A DNA stretch of 64,000 nucleotides from Thinopyrum elongatum (lineage: Eukaryota; Streptophyta; Magnoliopsida; Poales; Poaceae): the NCBI GenBank assembly GCA_011799875.1, contig CM022302.1, forward strand, positions 376,396,569 to 376,460,568, read 5' to 3'. Position numbers and translations under genes: made by a program. Shown in pieces: positions 35,490 through 48,659 of this stretch. Numbering within the stretch: the first letter of the stretch is position 1; every line of letters begins with the position of its first letter. Under the pieces are notes generated by a model. It was not told the origin of the DNA and did no database searches. It saw nothing but the letters and a program-made list of their open reading frames with translations.

Positions 35490-37264
35490 TGAAAAAAATA
35501 TACCCTAGAGGCAATAATAAAATGGTTATTTTATATTTCCTTATTCATGATAAAGGGTTATTATTCATGCTAGAATTGTATTGATCAGAAACTTAAATAC
35601 AAGTGTGAATACATAAACAAATACCGTGTCCCTAGTAAGCCTCTACTAGACTAGCTCGTTGATCAAAGATGGTTAAGGTTTCCTAACCATGGACATGTGT
35701 TATCATTTCATAATTGGAACACATCATTAGGAGAATGATGTGATGGACAAGACCCACCCGTTAGCTTAGCATAATGATCGTTCAGTTTTATTGCTATTGC
35801 TTTCTTCATGTCAAATACATATTCCTTCGACTATAAGATTATGCAACTCCCGGATACCGGAGGAATACCTTGTGTTCTATCAAACGTCATAACGTAACTG
35901 GGCGATCATAAAGATGCTCTACAGGTATCTCCGAAGGTAGTTGTTGAGTTGGCATAGATCGAGATTAGGATTTGTCACTCCGAGTATCGGAGAGGTATCT
36001 CTGGGCCCTCCCGGTAATACACATCATAAGCTTGCAAGGAAATGACTAAGGAGTTAGTCACGAGGTGATGTATTAAAGAACAAGTAAAGAGACTTGCCGG
36101 TAATGAGATTGAACTAGGTATGAAGATACCGACGATTGAATCTCGGGCAAGTAACATACCGATGGACAAAGGGAATTACGTATGTTGTCATAACGGTTTG
36201 ACCGATAAAGATCTTCATAGAATATGTAGGAGCCAATATGGGCATCCAAGTTCCGCTATTGGTTATTGACCGGAGAGGTGTCTCAGTCATATCTACATAG
36301 TTCTCGAACCCGTAGGGTCCGCACGCTTAACGTTCGATGTCAATTTGGTATTATATGAGTTATGTGGTTAGGTGACCAAATGTTGTTCGGAGTCCTGGAT
36401 GAGATCACGGACATGATGAGGAGCTCCGGAATGGTCCGGAGGTAAAGATTGATATATAGGACGATGCTATTTGGTCTCCGGAATGGTTTCGGAATGCACC
36501 GGAAAGTTATCGGAATACCAGAAAGGGTTCCGGAGGCACCGGGAGTGTATTGGGCCTTGTTGGGCCATGTAGAGGGAAACACACCAGCCCACATGGGCTA
36601 ATGCGCCCCCCTTGAGGATGCTGCACCTAATACATGGAAAAGGGGGGGCGCCACCCCCTCTTGCCATATCCCGGAGAAGGGAGGAAGGAAAGAAAGGGGC
36701 GCCTCCCCCCTTTCCTACCCCTTGTGCCATTATTTGGCAGGGGAGCACCAAAGGGAGGTGCCCTAGGGCTGCCGCCACACCTATTGGGGCACCCTAGGGG
36801 CTGCCTCCTCCCCTCCCACACCTATATATATGTGGGGAGGGGTGCCACACAAGACGCAGCTTATTCCACGCCGTGTGTCGGCACCCCTCCGCCTCTAGTT
36901 TACTCCTCCGCTCTAGATCGTCGTAGTGCTTAGGCGAAGCCCTGCGAGATTGCTTCACCACCACCATCACCACACCGTTATGCTGATGGAACTCATCTAC
37001 TCCCTCGCCCCGCTTGCTGGATCAAGATGGCGAGGACAACACTGAGCTGAACGTGTGCAGAACGCGGAGGTACCGTGCGTTCAGTACTTGATCGGGCGGA
37101 TCGCAAAGGTGTACCACTACATCAACCGCATTGAATAAATGCTTCTGCTTACGGTCTACGAGGGTACATAGACACACTCTCCCCCTCGTTGCTATGCATC
37201 TCCATGGATAGATCATTGCATGTGCGTAGAAATTTTTTTGTTTTCCATGCAACGTTCCCCAACA
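35490..37264 (+). repeat. 5' LTR of A
   Basis: 1,775 bp. By hand count about 107 differences to the 3' LTR over some 1,778 positions (near 6%). It starts TGAAAAAAATATACCC where the usual TGTTGG start is mutated. Confidence 0.95.
36821..36832 (+). promoter_or_regulatory. TATA box of the 5' LTR of A
   Basis: CCTATATATATG lies after a pyrimidine-rich CTCCTCCCCTCCC tract. The same box is in the 3' LTR at 43,671. BARE-1-type LTRs have their promoter TATA in this region. Confidence 0.6.
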
Positions 37265-37265
37265 G

Positions 37266-37279
37266 TGGTATCAGAGCCA
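37266..37279 (+). other. Primer binding site of A
   Basis: TGGTATCAGAGCCA follows the LTR after one base and is the complement of the 3' end of initiator methionine tRNA, the usual primer of this group. 37,280-38,530 is the untranslated leader with no supported gene. Confidence 0.9.
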
Positions 37280-38539
37280 GGTTTATGCGTAGATAATATG
37301 CACGAGTAGAACACAAAGAGTTGTGGGCGGTGACAGTCATAGTGCTTACCACCAACGTCTTATTTTGATTCGGCAGTATTGTTGGATGAAGCAGCCCGGA
37401 CCAACCTTACATGTCCACGCACATGAGACCGGTTCCACCGACTGACATGCAACTTGTTTTGCATAAAGGTGGCTGGCGGGTGTCTGTTTCTGCTACTTTA
37501 GTTGAATCAAATTTGACTACGGTCGGTCCTTGAAGAAGGTTAAAATAGCAAACTTGATGAATCATTGTTGTGGTTTTTGCGTAGGTAAGAATGGTTCTTG
37601 CTAGAAACCCGTAGCAGCCACATAAAACTTGCAACAACAAAGTAGAGGACGTCTAACTTGTTTTTGCAGGGTATCTTGTGATGTGATATGGTCAAGACAT
37701 GATGTGATATACGTTATTGTATGAGATGATCATGTTTTGTAAATTATCGGCAACTGGCAGGAGCCTTATGGTTGTCTCTTTATTGTATGAAATGCAAACG
37801 CCATGTAATTGCTTTACTTTATCGTTATGCGTTAGCAATAGTTGTAGAAGCAATAGTTGGCGAGACGACCATGACGCAATGATGGAGATCAAGGTGCCGA
37901 TCCGGTGACGATGGAGATCATGACAATGCTTTGGAGATGGAGATCAAAAGCACGAGATGATGATGGCCATATCATGTCACATATTTTGATTGCATGTCAT
38001 GTTTATCTTTTATGCATCTTATTTTGCTTAGTACGGCGATAGCATTATAAGATGATCCCTTCACTAAATTTCAAGGTAAAAGTGTTCTCCCTGAGTATGC
38101 ACCGTTGCTACAATTCATCGTTTCGAGACACCACGTGATGATCGGGTGTGATAGACTCTGCGTTCACATACAACGGGTGTAAGCCAGATTTACACATGCG
38201 GAATACTTGGGTTAAACTTGACGAGCCTAGCATGTACAAACATGGCCTCGGAACACTGGAGACCGAAAGGTCAAACATGAGTCATATAGTAGATATGATC
38301 AACATAGAGATGTTCACCATTGATGACTACCCCATCTCACGTGATGATCGGACATGGGTTACTTGATATGGATCATGTATCACTTGGACAACTTGAGGGA
38401 TGTTGATTTAAGTGGGAGTTCATTAGTAATTTGATTAATTGAACTTAATTTATCATGAACTAAGTCCTGATAGTATTTGCAAATCTATGTTGTAGATCAA
38501 TAGCTCGCGATATAGCTCCCTTATTTTTTATATGTTCCT

Positions 38540-39352
38540 AGAGAAAAATAAGTTGAAAGATGATAGTAGCAATGATGCAGACTGGGTCCATGATCTGAGG
38601 ATTATCCTCATTGCTGCACAGAAGAATTATGTCCTTGATGCACCACTAGGTGAGAGACCTATTGCAGGAGCATATGCAGACGTTATGAACGTTTGGCAAA
38701 GCTCGATATGATGACTACTTGATAGTTTAGTGCGCCATGCTTTACGGCTTAGAACCGGGACTTCAAAAACGTTTTGAACGCCACAGAGCATATGAGATGT
38801 TCCAAGAGCTGAAATTGGTATTTCAGACTCATGCCCGTGTCGAGAGGTATGAGACCTCTGACAAGTACTTTGCCTACAAGATGAAGGAGAATAGCTCAAC
38901 CAGTGAGCATGTGCTCAGAATGTCTGGGCACTACAATTGCTTGAATCAAGTGGGAGTTAATCTTCCAGATAAGATAATGATTGACAAAGTTCTCTAGTCA
39001 CTATCACCAAGCTACTAGAACTTCGTGATGAACTATAATATGCAAGGGATGACGAAAATGATTCCCGAGCTCTTCGCGATGCTGAAATCGGCGAAGGTAG
39101 AAATCAAGAAAGAGCATCAAGTGTTGATGGTTAACAAGACCACCAGTTTCAGGAAAAAGGGCAAGGGAAAGAAAGGGAACTTCAAGAAGAATGGCAAGCA
39201 AGTTGCCGCTCCCATGAAGAAGCCTAAAGCTGGACCCAAGCCTAAAACTGAGTGCCTCTACTGCAAAGGAAATGGTCACTGGAAGCGGAACTGCCCCAAA
39301 TACTTGGCGGATAAGAAGGATGGCAAAGTGAACAAAGGTATATTTGATATAC
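38540..39352 (+). pseudogene. Gag of copia A (broken)
   Basis: Reading includes DADWVHDLRIILIAAQKNY, then MLYGLEPGLQKRFERHRAYE and TSEHVLRMSGHYNCLNQ, the usual Gag core of this family. The C-terminal zinc knuckle CLYCKGNGHWKRNC is intact. Stops near 38,710-38,735 and at 38,996, and shifts between frames, break the gene. The nucleocapsid is very Lys-rich before the knuckle (KKGKGKKGNFKKNGKQ). Confidence 0.9.
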
Positions 39353-42080
39353 ATGTTACTGATGTGTACCTTACTAGTGTTCGTAGTAGCCCCTGGGTAT
39401 TTGATACCGGTTCAGTTGCTAAGAATAGTAACTCGAAACAGGAGTTACAGAATAAACAGAGACTAGTTAAGGGCGAGGAGACGATGTGTGTTGGAAGTGA
39501 TTCCAAGGTTGATACGATCACCATCGCACACTCCCTCTACCTTCGGGATTAGTGTTAAAACTAAATAAATGTTATTTGGTGTTTGCGTTGAGCATGAATA
39601 TGATTGGATCATGTTTATTGCAATACGGTTATTCATTTAAGTCAAAGAATAATTGTTGTTCTGTTTACATAAATAAAACCTTCTGTGGTCATACACGCAA
39701 TGTTAATGGTTTATTGAATCTCGATCATAGTGATACACATATTCATAATATTGAAGCCAAAAGATACAAAGTTGATAACGATAGTGCAACATACTTGTGG
39801 CACTGCCGTTTAGGTCATATTGGTGTAAAGCGCATGAAGAAACTCCATGCGGATGGACTTTTTGGAATCACTTGATTATGAATCATTTGATACTTGCGAA
39901 CCATGCCTCAAGGGCAAGATGACTAAAACTCCGTTCTCCGGAACAATGGAGCGAGCTGATGACTTATTGGATATAATACATATCGATGTATGCGGTCCGA
40001 TGAGTGTTAAAGCACGCGGCGGGTATCGTTATTGTCTGACCTTCACAGATGATTTGAGTAGGTATGGGTATATCTACTTAATGAAACACAAGTCTGAAAC
40101 ATTTGAAAAGTTTAAAGAATTTCAGAGTGAAGTGGAGAATCATCATAACAAGAAAATATAGTTTCTACGATCTGATCGCGAAGGCGAATATTTGAGTTAC
40201 GAGTTTGGCCTTCATTTAAAACAATGTGGAATGGTTTCACAACTCACGCCACCTGGAACACCACAGCGTAATGGTGTGTCCGAACATCGTAACCATACTT
40301 TATTAGATATGGTACGATCTATGATGTCTCTTACCGATTTACCACTATCGTTTTGGGGTTATGCATTAGAGACAGCTGCATTCACGTTAAATAGGGCACC
40401 GTCTAAATCCGTTGAGACGACACCGTATGAACTATGGTTTGGCAAGAAAGCTAAGCTGTCATTTCTTAAAAATTTGGGGATGCGATGCTGATGTCAAAAG
40501 GCTTCAGCCAGATAAGCTCGAACCCAAATCGAAGAAGTGCGTCTTCATAGGATACCCTAAAGAAACTATTGGGTACACCTTCTACCACATATCCGAAGGC
40601 AAGATCTTTGTTGCTAAGTTTGGGACCTTTCTAGAGAAGGAGTTTCTCTCCAAAGAAGTGAGTAGGAGGAAAGTAGAACTTGATGAGGTAATTGTACCTT
40701 CTCTCGAATTGGAAAGTAGAATATCATAGAAAACCATTCCCGTGATGCCTACACCAATCAGAGAAGAAGCAAATGATCATGATCATGAAACTTCAGATCA
40801 AGTTACTACAGAACCTTGTAGGTCAACCAGAGCACGATCCGCACCAGAGTGGTACGGTAATCCTGTTCTGGAAGTCATAGACCAAGGCGAACCTACGAAC
40901 TATGAAGAAGCTGCGATGAGCCCAGATTCCGACTAATGGCTTGAGGCCATGAAATCTGAGATAGGATCCATGTATGAGAAAAAAGTGTGGACTTTGGTGG
41001 ACTTTCCCGATGATTGGCAGGCCATTGAAAATAAATGGATCTTCAAGAGGAAGACGGACGCTGATGGTAATGTTACTGCCTACAAAGCTCGACTTGTCGC
41101 AAAAGGTTTTTGACAAGTTCAAAGGGTTGACTACGATGAGACTTTCTCACCCGCAGCGATGCTTAAGTCTGTCCGAATCATGTTAGCAATTGCCGTATTT
41201 TATGAAATCTGGCAAATGGACGTCAAAACTGCATTCCTTAATGGATTTCTTAAGGAAGAGTTGTATATGATACAACCAGAAAGGTTTTGTCCATCCTAAA
41301 GGTGCTAACAAAGTGTGCAAGCTCCAGCGATCCATCTATGGACTGGTGCAAGCATCTCGGAGTTGGAATACATGCTTTGATGAGGTGATCAAAGCATATG
41401 GTTTTATACAGACTTATGGTGAAGCCTGTATTTACAAGAAAGTGAGTGGGAGCTCTGTAACATTTCTGATATTATATGTGGATGACATATTATTGATTGG
41501 AAATGATATAGAATTTCTGGATAGCATAAAAGGATACTTGAATAAAAGTTTTCAATAAAAGACCTCAGTGAAGCTACTTATATATTGGGCATTAAGATCT
41601 ATAGGGATAGATCGAAACGCTTAATAGGACTTTCACAAAGCACATACCTTGACAAGATTTTGAAGAAGTTCAAAATGGATCAGTCAAAGAAAGGGTTCTT
41701 GCCTGTGTTGCAAGGTGTGAAGTTGAGTAAGACTCAAAAACCGACCACGACAGAAGATAGAGAGAGAATGAAAGTCATTCCCTATGCCTCGGCCATAGGT
41801 TCTATAAAGTATGCCATGCTGTGTACCAAACCTGTTGTGTACCTTGCCATGAGTTTGGCAAGGGGGTACAATAGTGATCCAGCAGTAGATCACTGGACAG
41901 CGATCAAAAATTATCCTTAGTTACCTAAGAGGACTAAGGAGATATTTCTCGATTATGGAGGTAATAAAGAGTTCATCGTAAAGGGTTACGTCGATGCAAG
42001 CTTTGACGCCGGTTCGGATGACTCTGAGTCTCAATCTGGATACATATTGAAAGTGGGAGCAATTAGCTAGAGTAGCTCCA
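39353..42080 (+). pseudogene. Pol of copia A: protease, integrase, RT, RNase H (broken)
   Basis: Protease: WVFDTGSVAKNSNSKQ near 39,400, DTG active site present. Integrase: LWHCRLGHIG, then CEPCLKGKMTKTPFSG, IHIDVCGP, FTDDLSRYGY and REGEYLS near 40,180, so the zinc-finger region and the D, D, E positions can all be seen. RT: NKWIFKRKTDADG, QMDVKTAFLNGFLKEE and LYVDDILLIGND near 41,480. RNase H: about 41,585-42,060, ending SQSGYILKVGA. Breaks: stops near 39,873, 40,159, 40,727, 40,934, 41,112, 41,556, 41,918 and 42,068, and frameshifts near 40,480 and 41,300. Non-functional. Confidence 0.9.
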
Positions 42081-42189
42081 TACAAAGCTTTGTAGACATA
42101 GAAATTTGCAAAATACATACAGATCTGAATGTGACAGACCCGTTGGCTAAACTTCTCTCACAAGAAAAACATGATCACTCCTTAATACT

Positions 42190-42336
42190 CTTTGGGTGTT
42201 AATCACATGGTGATGTGAACTAGATTATTGACTCTAGTAAACTCTTTGGGTATTGGTCACATGGCGATGTGAACTATGGGTGTTAAATCACATGGTGATG
42301 TGAACTAGATTATTGACTCTAGTGCAAGTGGGAGAC
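42190..42336 (+). repeat. Duplicated 3' untranslated segment and polypurine tract of A
   Basis: CACATGGTGATGTGAACTAG recurs at about 42,206 and 42,291, with a variant at 42,259, and ATTATTGACTCTAGT recurs after the first and last copies. The polypurine tract AAGTGGGAGACT ends at 42,336 directly before the 3' LTR. Confidence 0.75.
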
Positions 42337-44114
42337 TGAAGGAAATATGCCCTAGAGGCAATAATAAAATTGTTATTTTATATTTCCTTATTCATGATCA
42401 AGGTTTATTACTCATGATAGAATTGTATTGATCGGAAACTTAAATACATGTGTCAATACATAAACAAATACCGTGTCCCTAGTAAGCATCTACTAGACTA
42501 GCTCGTTGATCAAAGATGGTTAAGGTTTCCTAACCATGGACATGTGTTGTCATTTGATAACGGGATCACATCATTAGGAGAATGATGTGATGGACAAGAT
42601 CCACCCGTTAGCTTAGCATAATGATCGTTCAGTTTTATTGCTATTGCTTTCTTCATGTCAAATGCATATTCCTTCGACTATGAGATTATGCAAGTCCCGG
42701 ATACTGGAGGAATACCTTGTGTTCTATCAAACGTCACAATGTAACTGGGTGATCATAAAGATGCTCTACAGGTATCTCCGAAGGTGTTTGTTTAGTTGGC
42801 ATAGATCGAGATTAGGATTTGTCACTCCGAGTATCGGAGAGGTATCTCTGGGCCCTCTTGGTAATACACATCATAAGCTTGCAAGCAAATGACTAAGGAG
42901 TTAGTCACGAGGTGATGTATTACGGAACGAGTAAAGAGACTTGCCGGTAACGAGATTGAACTAGGTATGAAGGTACCGACGATCGAATCTCGGGCAAGTA
43001 ACATACCAATGGACAAAGGGAATTACGTATGTTGTCATAACGGTTCGACCGATAAAGATCTTCGTAGAATATGTAGGAGCCAATATGGGCATCCAGGTTC
43101 CGCTATTGGTTATTGACCGGAGAGGTGTCTCGGTCATGTCTACATAGTTCTGGAACCGTAGGGTCCGCACGCTTAACGTTCGATGTCGATTTGGTATTAT
43201 ATGAGTTTTGTGGTTTGGTGACCAAATGTTGTTCGGAGTCCCGGATGAGATCATGGACATGACGAGCAGCTCCGGAACGGTTCGTAGGTAAAGATTGATA
43301 TATAGGACGATGCTATTTGGTCTCCGGAATGGTTTCGGAATGCACCGGAAAGTTATCGGAATACCGGAAGGGGTTCCGGAGGCACCGGGAGTGTATTGGG
43401 CCTTATTGGGCCATGTAGAGGGGAACACACCAGCCCACATGGGCTGATGCGCCCCCCTTGAGGCTGCTACACCTAATACATGGAAAAGAGGGGGGCGCCA
43501 CCCCCTCTTGCCATATCCCAGAGAAGGGAGGAAGGAAAGAAAGGGGCACCTCCCCCCTTTCCTTCCCCCTTGTGCCATTATTTGGCAGGGGGCGCACCAA
43601 AGGGAGGCACCCTAGGGCTGCCGCCACACCTCTTGGGGTGCACTAGGGGCTGCCTCCTCCCCTCCCACACCTATATATATGTGGGAAGGGGTGCCACACA
43701 AGACACAGCTTATTCCACACCGTGTGTCGGCACCCCTCCGCCTCTATTTTACTCCTCCGCTCTAGATCATCGCAGTGCTTAGGCGAAGCCCTGCGGGATT
43801 GCTTCACCACCACTATCACCACACCGTTATACTAACGGAACTCATCTACTACCTCGCCCCGCTTGCTGGATCAAGATGGCAAGGACGACACCGAGCTGAA
43901 CGTGTGCAGAACGTGAAGGTATCGTGCGTTCGGTACTTGATCGGGCGGATCGCGAAGGTGTACAACTACATCAACCACGTTGAATAAATGCTTCCGCTTA
44001 CGGTCTACGAGGGTACATAGACACACTCTCCCCCTTGTTGCTATGCATCTCCATGGATAGATCATTGCGTGTGCGTAGAAATTTTTTTTGTTTTCGATGC
44101 AATGTTCCCCAACA
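42337..44114 (+). repeat. 3' LTR of A
   Basis: 1,778 bp, TGAAGGAAATATGCCCTAGA to GTTCCCCAACA; TATA CTATATATAT at 43,671. Confidence 0.95.
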
Positions 44115-44505
44115 CGCACGTGGGACCCACAAGCCCTGTAGGCGCGCCCAGGGGGTGGGCGTGCCCTGTGGGCTTGTAGCCCACTTGTGCACCTCCCTGA
44201 GGTGTTTTTAGTGCCAAAAATTCTTAAATATTCTGGAAAAAACATACTAAATTTTTAGGGCATTTGGAGAACTTTTATTTTCTGGTCATTTTTTTATTGC
44301 ATGAATAATCCAGAAAACAGAAAAATAATAGCAATTCTACTTTATTTATTCTAAATAACAGAGAGTAAAAAGTGGGTACAGAGAGTTGTGCCTCCTAAGT
44401 TCATCCATCACATGGCCGTCAAAAGGAATCCATTAATAAGGTTGATCAAGTCTTATTAACAAACTTCTTCCGAATGACATGAAACCGGAGAATTTATGAA
44501 TAACA

Positions 44506-47206
44506 CTAGGTTACCTCAACGGGGATATGCATGTCCCCAAAAATAAGAATATCATACTTCTTTTTGACAGTAGGAATAGGGAATTTAAAACCTCCAATAA
44601 CAATTGTTGGAATTTCTCCAATAGAATTGATACTATTCACTTGAGGTTGTTTCTTCGGAAAGTGTACCGTATGCTCATTACCATTGACATGAAAAGTGGC
44701 ATTGCCCTTGTTGCAATCTATAACAGCCCCTGTAGTATTCAAAAATGGTCTACCAAGGATGATCGACATACTGTCGTCCTCGGGTATATCAAGAATAACA
44801 AAGTCTATTAGAATAGTAACATTTGCAACTACGACAGGTACATCCTCACAAACACCGATGGGTATAGCAGTTGACTTATCGGCCATTTGCAAAGAGATTT
44901 CAGTTGGTGTCAACTTATTCAAATCAAGTCTTCGATACAAAGAGAAAGGCATAAGACTGACACCAGCTCCAAGATCACATAAAGTAGTTTTAACATAGTT
45001 TCTTTTAATGGAGCATGGTATAGTTGGTATTCCTGGATCTCCTAGTTTCTTAGGTATTCCACCCTTAAAAGTGTAATTAGCAAGCATGGTGGAAATTTCA
45101 GCTTCCGGTATCTTTCTTTTATTTGTAACAATATCTTTCATATACTTAGCATAAGGGGACATTTTCAGCATATCAATCAAACGCAAGCGCAAAAAGACAG
45201 GTCTAAGCATTTCAACAAAGCGCTCAAAATCCTCATCATCCTTTTTCTTGGATGGTTTAGGAGGAAAGGGCATGGGTTTCTGAACCCATGGCTCTCTTTC
45301 TTTACCATGTTTCCTAGCAATGAAGTCTCCTTTGTCATATCTTTTATTCTTAGGTTGTGGGTTATCAAGATCAACAGCAGGTTCTATCTCCACATCATTA
45401 TCATTACTAGGTTGAGCATCAACATGAACATCATCATTAACATTATCACTAGGTTCATGTTCATCACCAGATTGTGTTTCAGTATCAGAAATAGAAATAT
45501 CATTTGGATTCTCAGGTGTGTCTATAACAGGTTCACTAGAAGCATGCAAAGTCCTATCAGTTTTCTTTTTCTTTTTATAAGGACTAGGAGCATCAATATT
45601 GATTCTCTGAGAATCTTGCTCAATTCTCTTAGGATGGCCCACAGGATACAAAGGTTCCTCAGTCATTTTACCACCTCTAGTCATAACTCTAACAACATTA
45701 TCATTGTTCTTATTATTCATTTCATTAAGCAGATCATTTTGTGCCTTGAGTACTTGTTCTACTTGAATTTTTACCATGGAAGCATGTTTACTAATAATCT
45801 TGAGATCATTAACAGTTCTACACATATAGTCACCCAAGCAGTCAAGCATATAAGCATTACGTTTCAATTGTCTACTGACATATGCATTGAAGTTTTCTTG
45901 TTTAACAATAAAGTTATCAAATTCATCCAAGCATTGACTAGCAGACTTATTATGAGGAGTATCACCTTCATCAAATATATAAAGAGAATTTACCTCTGCT
46001 ACCTGTGTAGGAGCATTAAGACCATGTATTTCTTCGATAGGTGGTAAATTCTTAATATCTTCAGCTTTAATACCTTTTTCTTTCACAAATTTATTTGCCT
46101 CTTGCATATTTTCGGGACTGAGAAATAGAATACCTCTCTTCTTCGGAGTTGGCCTAGGAGGTGCTTCGGGAAGAGTCCAATCATTATCATTACTCAATAT
46201 ATTATTCAATAATACTTCAGCTTGCTCAACAGTTCGTTCCCTGAAAACACAACCAGCACAACTATCTAGGTGGTCCCTAGAAGCATCGGTTAGTCCATTA
46301 TAAAAGATATCAAGTATTTCATTTTTCTTGAGAGGATGATTAGGCAAAGCATTAAGTAATTGGAGAAGCCTCCCCCAAGCTTGTGGGAGACTCTCTTCTT
46401 CAGTAAGGCAGCTTGTTTCTTATGAGCAGGAAAATATTTTTCAGAGCATGGGGACTACGCACACAACCAGGAGTGAGAGAATTAAACCATATCTTAGCAT
46501 CACCCTTTAATGAGAAAGGAAACAACTTAAGAATATAATAATAGCAAAAAATTTCCTCATGAGCAAATAGGGTGGCTATATCATTCTGTTTAGTAAGATG
46601 TGCCACAACAGATTCAGATTCATAACCATGGAAAGGATCAGATTCAACCAAAGTAATTAACTCAGGATCGACAGAGAATTCATAATCCTTATCAGTAACA
46701 AAGATAGGTGAAGTAGCGAACTTAGGATCATATTGCATTCTAGCATTCGAAGATTTTTCTTTCAGCTTGACTAGTAATTTCTTAAGATCATCTCTATCAT
46801 TGCAAGCAAGAAAGTTTCTAATGGTCTCTTCATCCATAATATAACCCTCGGGTACCTTAGGCAATTCATATCTAGGAGGAGAATCATAATCTTCAGTTTC
46901 AATAATTTCATCAGTTTCAGTAATTTCATTTTCTCTAGCTCTAGCAAGGTGTTCATCAAGCAATTCTCCTAGTGGCACAGTCTTATCAAGCAAAGTACTA
47001 GCATCATCATAAGTATCATGCATAGCAGAAGTAGCGTCATCAATTACTTGCGACATATCAGAATTAATAGCAGGTGGCGGTGTCGCAAGCTTACTCAAAA
47101 CAGAAGGTGAATCAAGTGCAGAGCTAGATGGCAGTTCCTTACCTCCCCTCGTAGTAGAGGGATAGATCTTGGTTTTGGTATCTTTCAGATTCTTCATAAT
47201 GATCAA
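44506..47206 (-). pseudogene. Gag-protease gene of gypsy Y, one frameshift
   Basis: Minus strand. A 268-codon frame from 47,206 holds the Gag start and matrix/capsid region (SLKGDAKIWFNSLTPGCV near its end). A one-step frameshift near 46,415 is followed by the remaining capsid (ILDIFYNGLTDASRDHLDSC), a long acidic linker, and a 613-codon frame in total ending at 44,506. The protease has LCDLGAGVSLMPFSLYRRL and IILGRPFLNTTGAVID. DLG replaces the usual DTG or DSG at the active site, as is common in plant gypsy elements. No reverse transcriptase follows; 44,115-44,505 is non-coding. There is no zinc knuckle, which is unusual for Gag. Confidence 0.85.
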
Positions 47207-47244
47207 TAGATATAAATCCCAAGTGACTCAGAGAATAGAGCTAT

Positions 47245-47275
47245 GCTCCCTGGCAACGGCGCCAGAAAAAGGTCT
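47245..47275 (-). other. Primer binding site of Y
   Basis: On the minus strand the LTR end is followed by TTTTTCTGGCGCCGTTGCC, the same type of site as in S. Confidence 0.8.
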
Positions 47276-48659
47276 TGATAACCCACAAGTATAGGGGATC
47301 GCAACAGTTTTCGAGGGAAGAGTATTCAACCCAAATTTATTGATTCGACACAAGGGGAGCCAAAGAATATTCACGAGTATTAGCAGTTGAGTTGTCAATT
47401 CAACCACACCTGAAAGACTTAATATCTGCAGCAAAGTTTTTAGTAGCAAAGTAGTATGGAAGTAACGGTAATGGTGGCAAAAGTAACAGTAGCAGTTTCG
47501 TAGCAATTGTAACAGTGGCAACGGCAATGTAACTTTGCAAAGATCAATATGTGAAAAGCTCGTAGGCATTGGATCAATGATGGATAATTATGTTGGATGG
47601 CATTCATCATGCAACAGTTATAAACTAGGGTGACATAGAACTAGCTCCAATTCATCAATGTAATGTAGGCATGTATTCCGTATATAGTCATACGTGCTTA
47701 TGGAAAAGAACTTGCATGCCATCTTTTGTCCTACCCTCCCGTGGCAGCGGGGTCCAAATGGAAACTAAGGGATATTAAGGCCTCCTTTTAATAGAGAACA
47801 GGAACAAAGCATTAGCACTTAGTGAATACATGAACTCCTCAAACTACGGTAATCACCGGAAAGAATCCCAATTATTGTCACCTTGGGGTATGCGGATCAT
47901 AACTCGTAATAGGTGTCTACAACTTGCAAGATTGGATCAAGAACACATGTATATTTATGAAAACATGATAGGTTCAGATCTGAAATCATGGCACTCGGGC
48001 CCTAGTGACAAGCATTAAGCATAGCAAAGTCATAGCAACATCAATCTCAGAACATAGTGGATACTAGGGATCAAACCCTAACAAAACTAACTTGATTACA
48101 TGATAAATCTCATCCAACCCATAACCGTCCAGCAAGCCTACGAAGGAATTACTCACTCCCGGCGGTGATCATCATGAAATTGGCAATGGAGGAAGGTTGG
48201 TGATGATGATGGCGACGGATCCCCCTCTCTGGAGCCCCGAACGGACCCCAAATCTGCCCTCCCGATGAAGAACATGAGGTAACAGTGGCTCCGTATCGTA
48301 AAACGCGATGAATCCTTATCCCTGATTTTTTCTCCCCGAATAGGGTTATATGGAGTTGGAGTTGAGGTCGGAGGGGCTCCAGGGGCCCCACAAGCCTGCA
48401 GGGCACGCCCCTAGGGCTTGTGGCCTCTGGGTGGCCCCCCTCTGGATAATTCTTGCACTAGTATTTTTATTATTTCCAAAAATATTCTCTGTAAATTTTC
48501 AGGTAAATCCGAGAACTTTTATTTCTGCACAAAAATAACACCATGGCAATTCTGCTGAAAACAGCGCCAGTCCGGGTTAGTTCCATTCAAATCATGCAAA
48601 TTAGAGTCCGAAATAAGGGCAAAAGAGTTTGGAAAAGTAGATACGATGGAGACGTATCA
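47276..48659 (-). repeat. 5' LTR of Y
   Basis: 1,384 bp, TGATAACCCACAAG to GAGACGTATCA. ACCAT follows at 48,660-48,664. Confidence 0.9.

Larger units (their letters stand above)
35490..44114 (+). mobile_element. BARE/WIS/Angela-type copia element A, full length, decayed
   Basis: Two LTRs (35,490-37,264 and 42,337-44,114) containing CCCTAGAGGCAATAATAAA near their start and ending GTTCCCCAACA, a primer site TGGTATCAGAGCCAG at 37,266, and a polypurine tract AAGTGGGAGACT before the 3' LTR. The total is 8,625 bp. Flanks are CCCAC (35,485-35,489) and CGCAC (44,115-44,119), a 5-bp duplication with one change. Domain order Gag, protease, integrase, reverse transcriptase, RNase H is copia-type. Confidence 0.95.
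31905..48659 (-). mobile_element. WHAM-like gypsy element Y, gag-protease only, ACCAT duplications
   Basis: LTRs at 31,905-33,291 and 47,276-48,659 start TGATAACCCACAAG and end GAGACGTATCA. The primer site beside the right LTR and the polypurine GGGTTAAGCTTGGGGAG beside the left one give minus orientation. ACCAT lies at 48,660-48,664 and 31,885-31,889; 15 extra bases separate the left copy from the LTR. Copia A is inserted at 35,490-44,114. The internal region without A is about 5.4 kb and encodes Gag and a protease only. Confidence 0.9.

Noticed and set aside
45307..46047. 246-codon plus-strand frame
   Set aside because: It is the mirror of the gag-protease gene of Y on the minus strand, with composition typical of an antisense frame.
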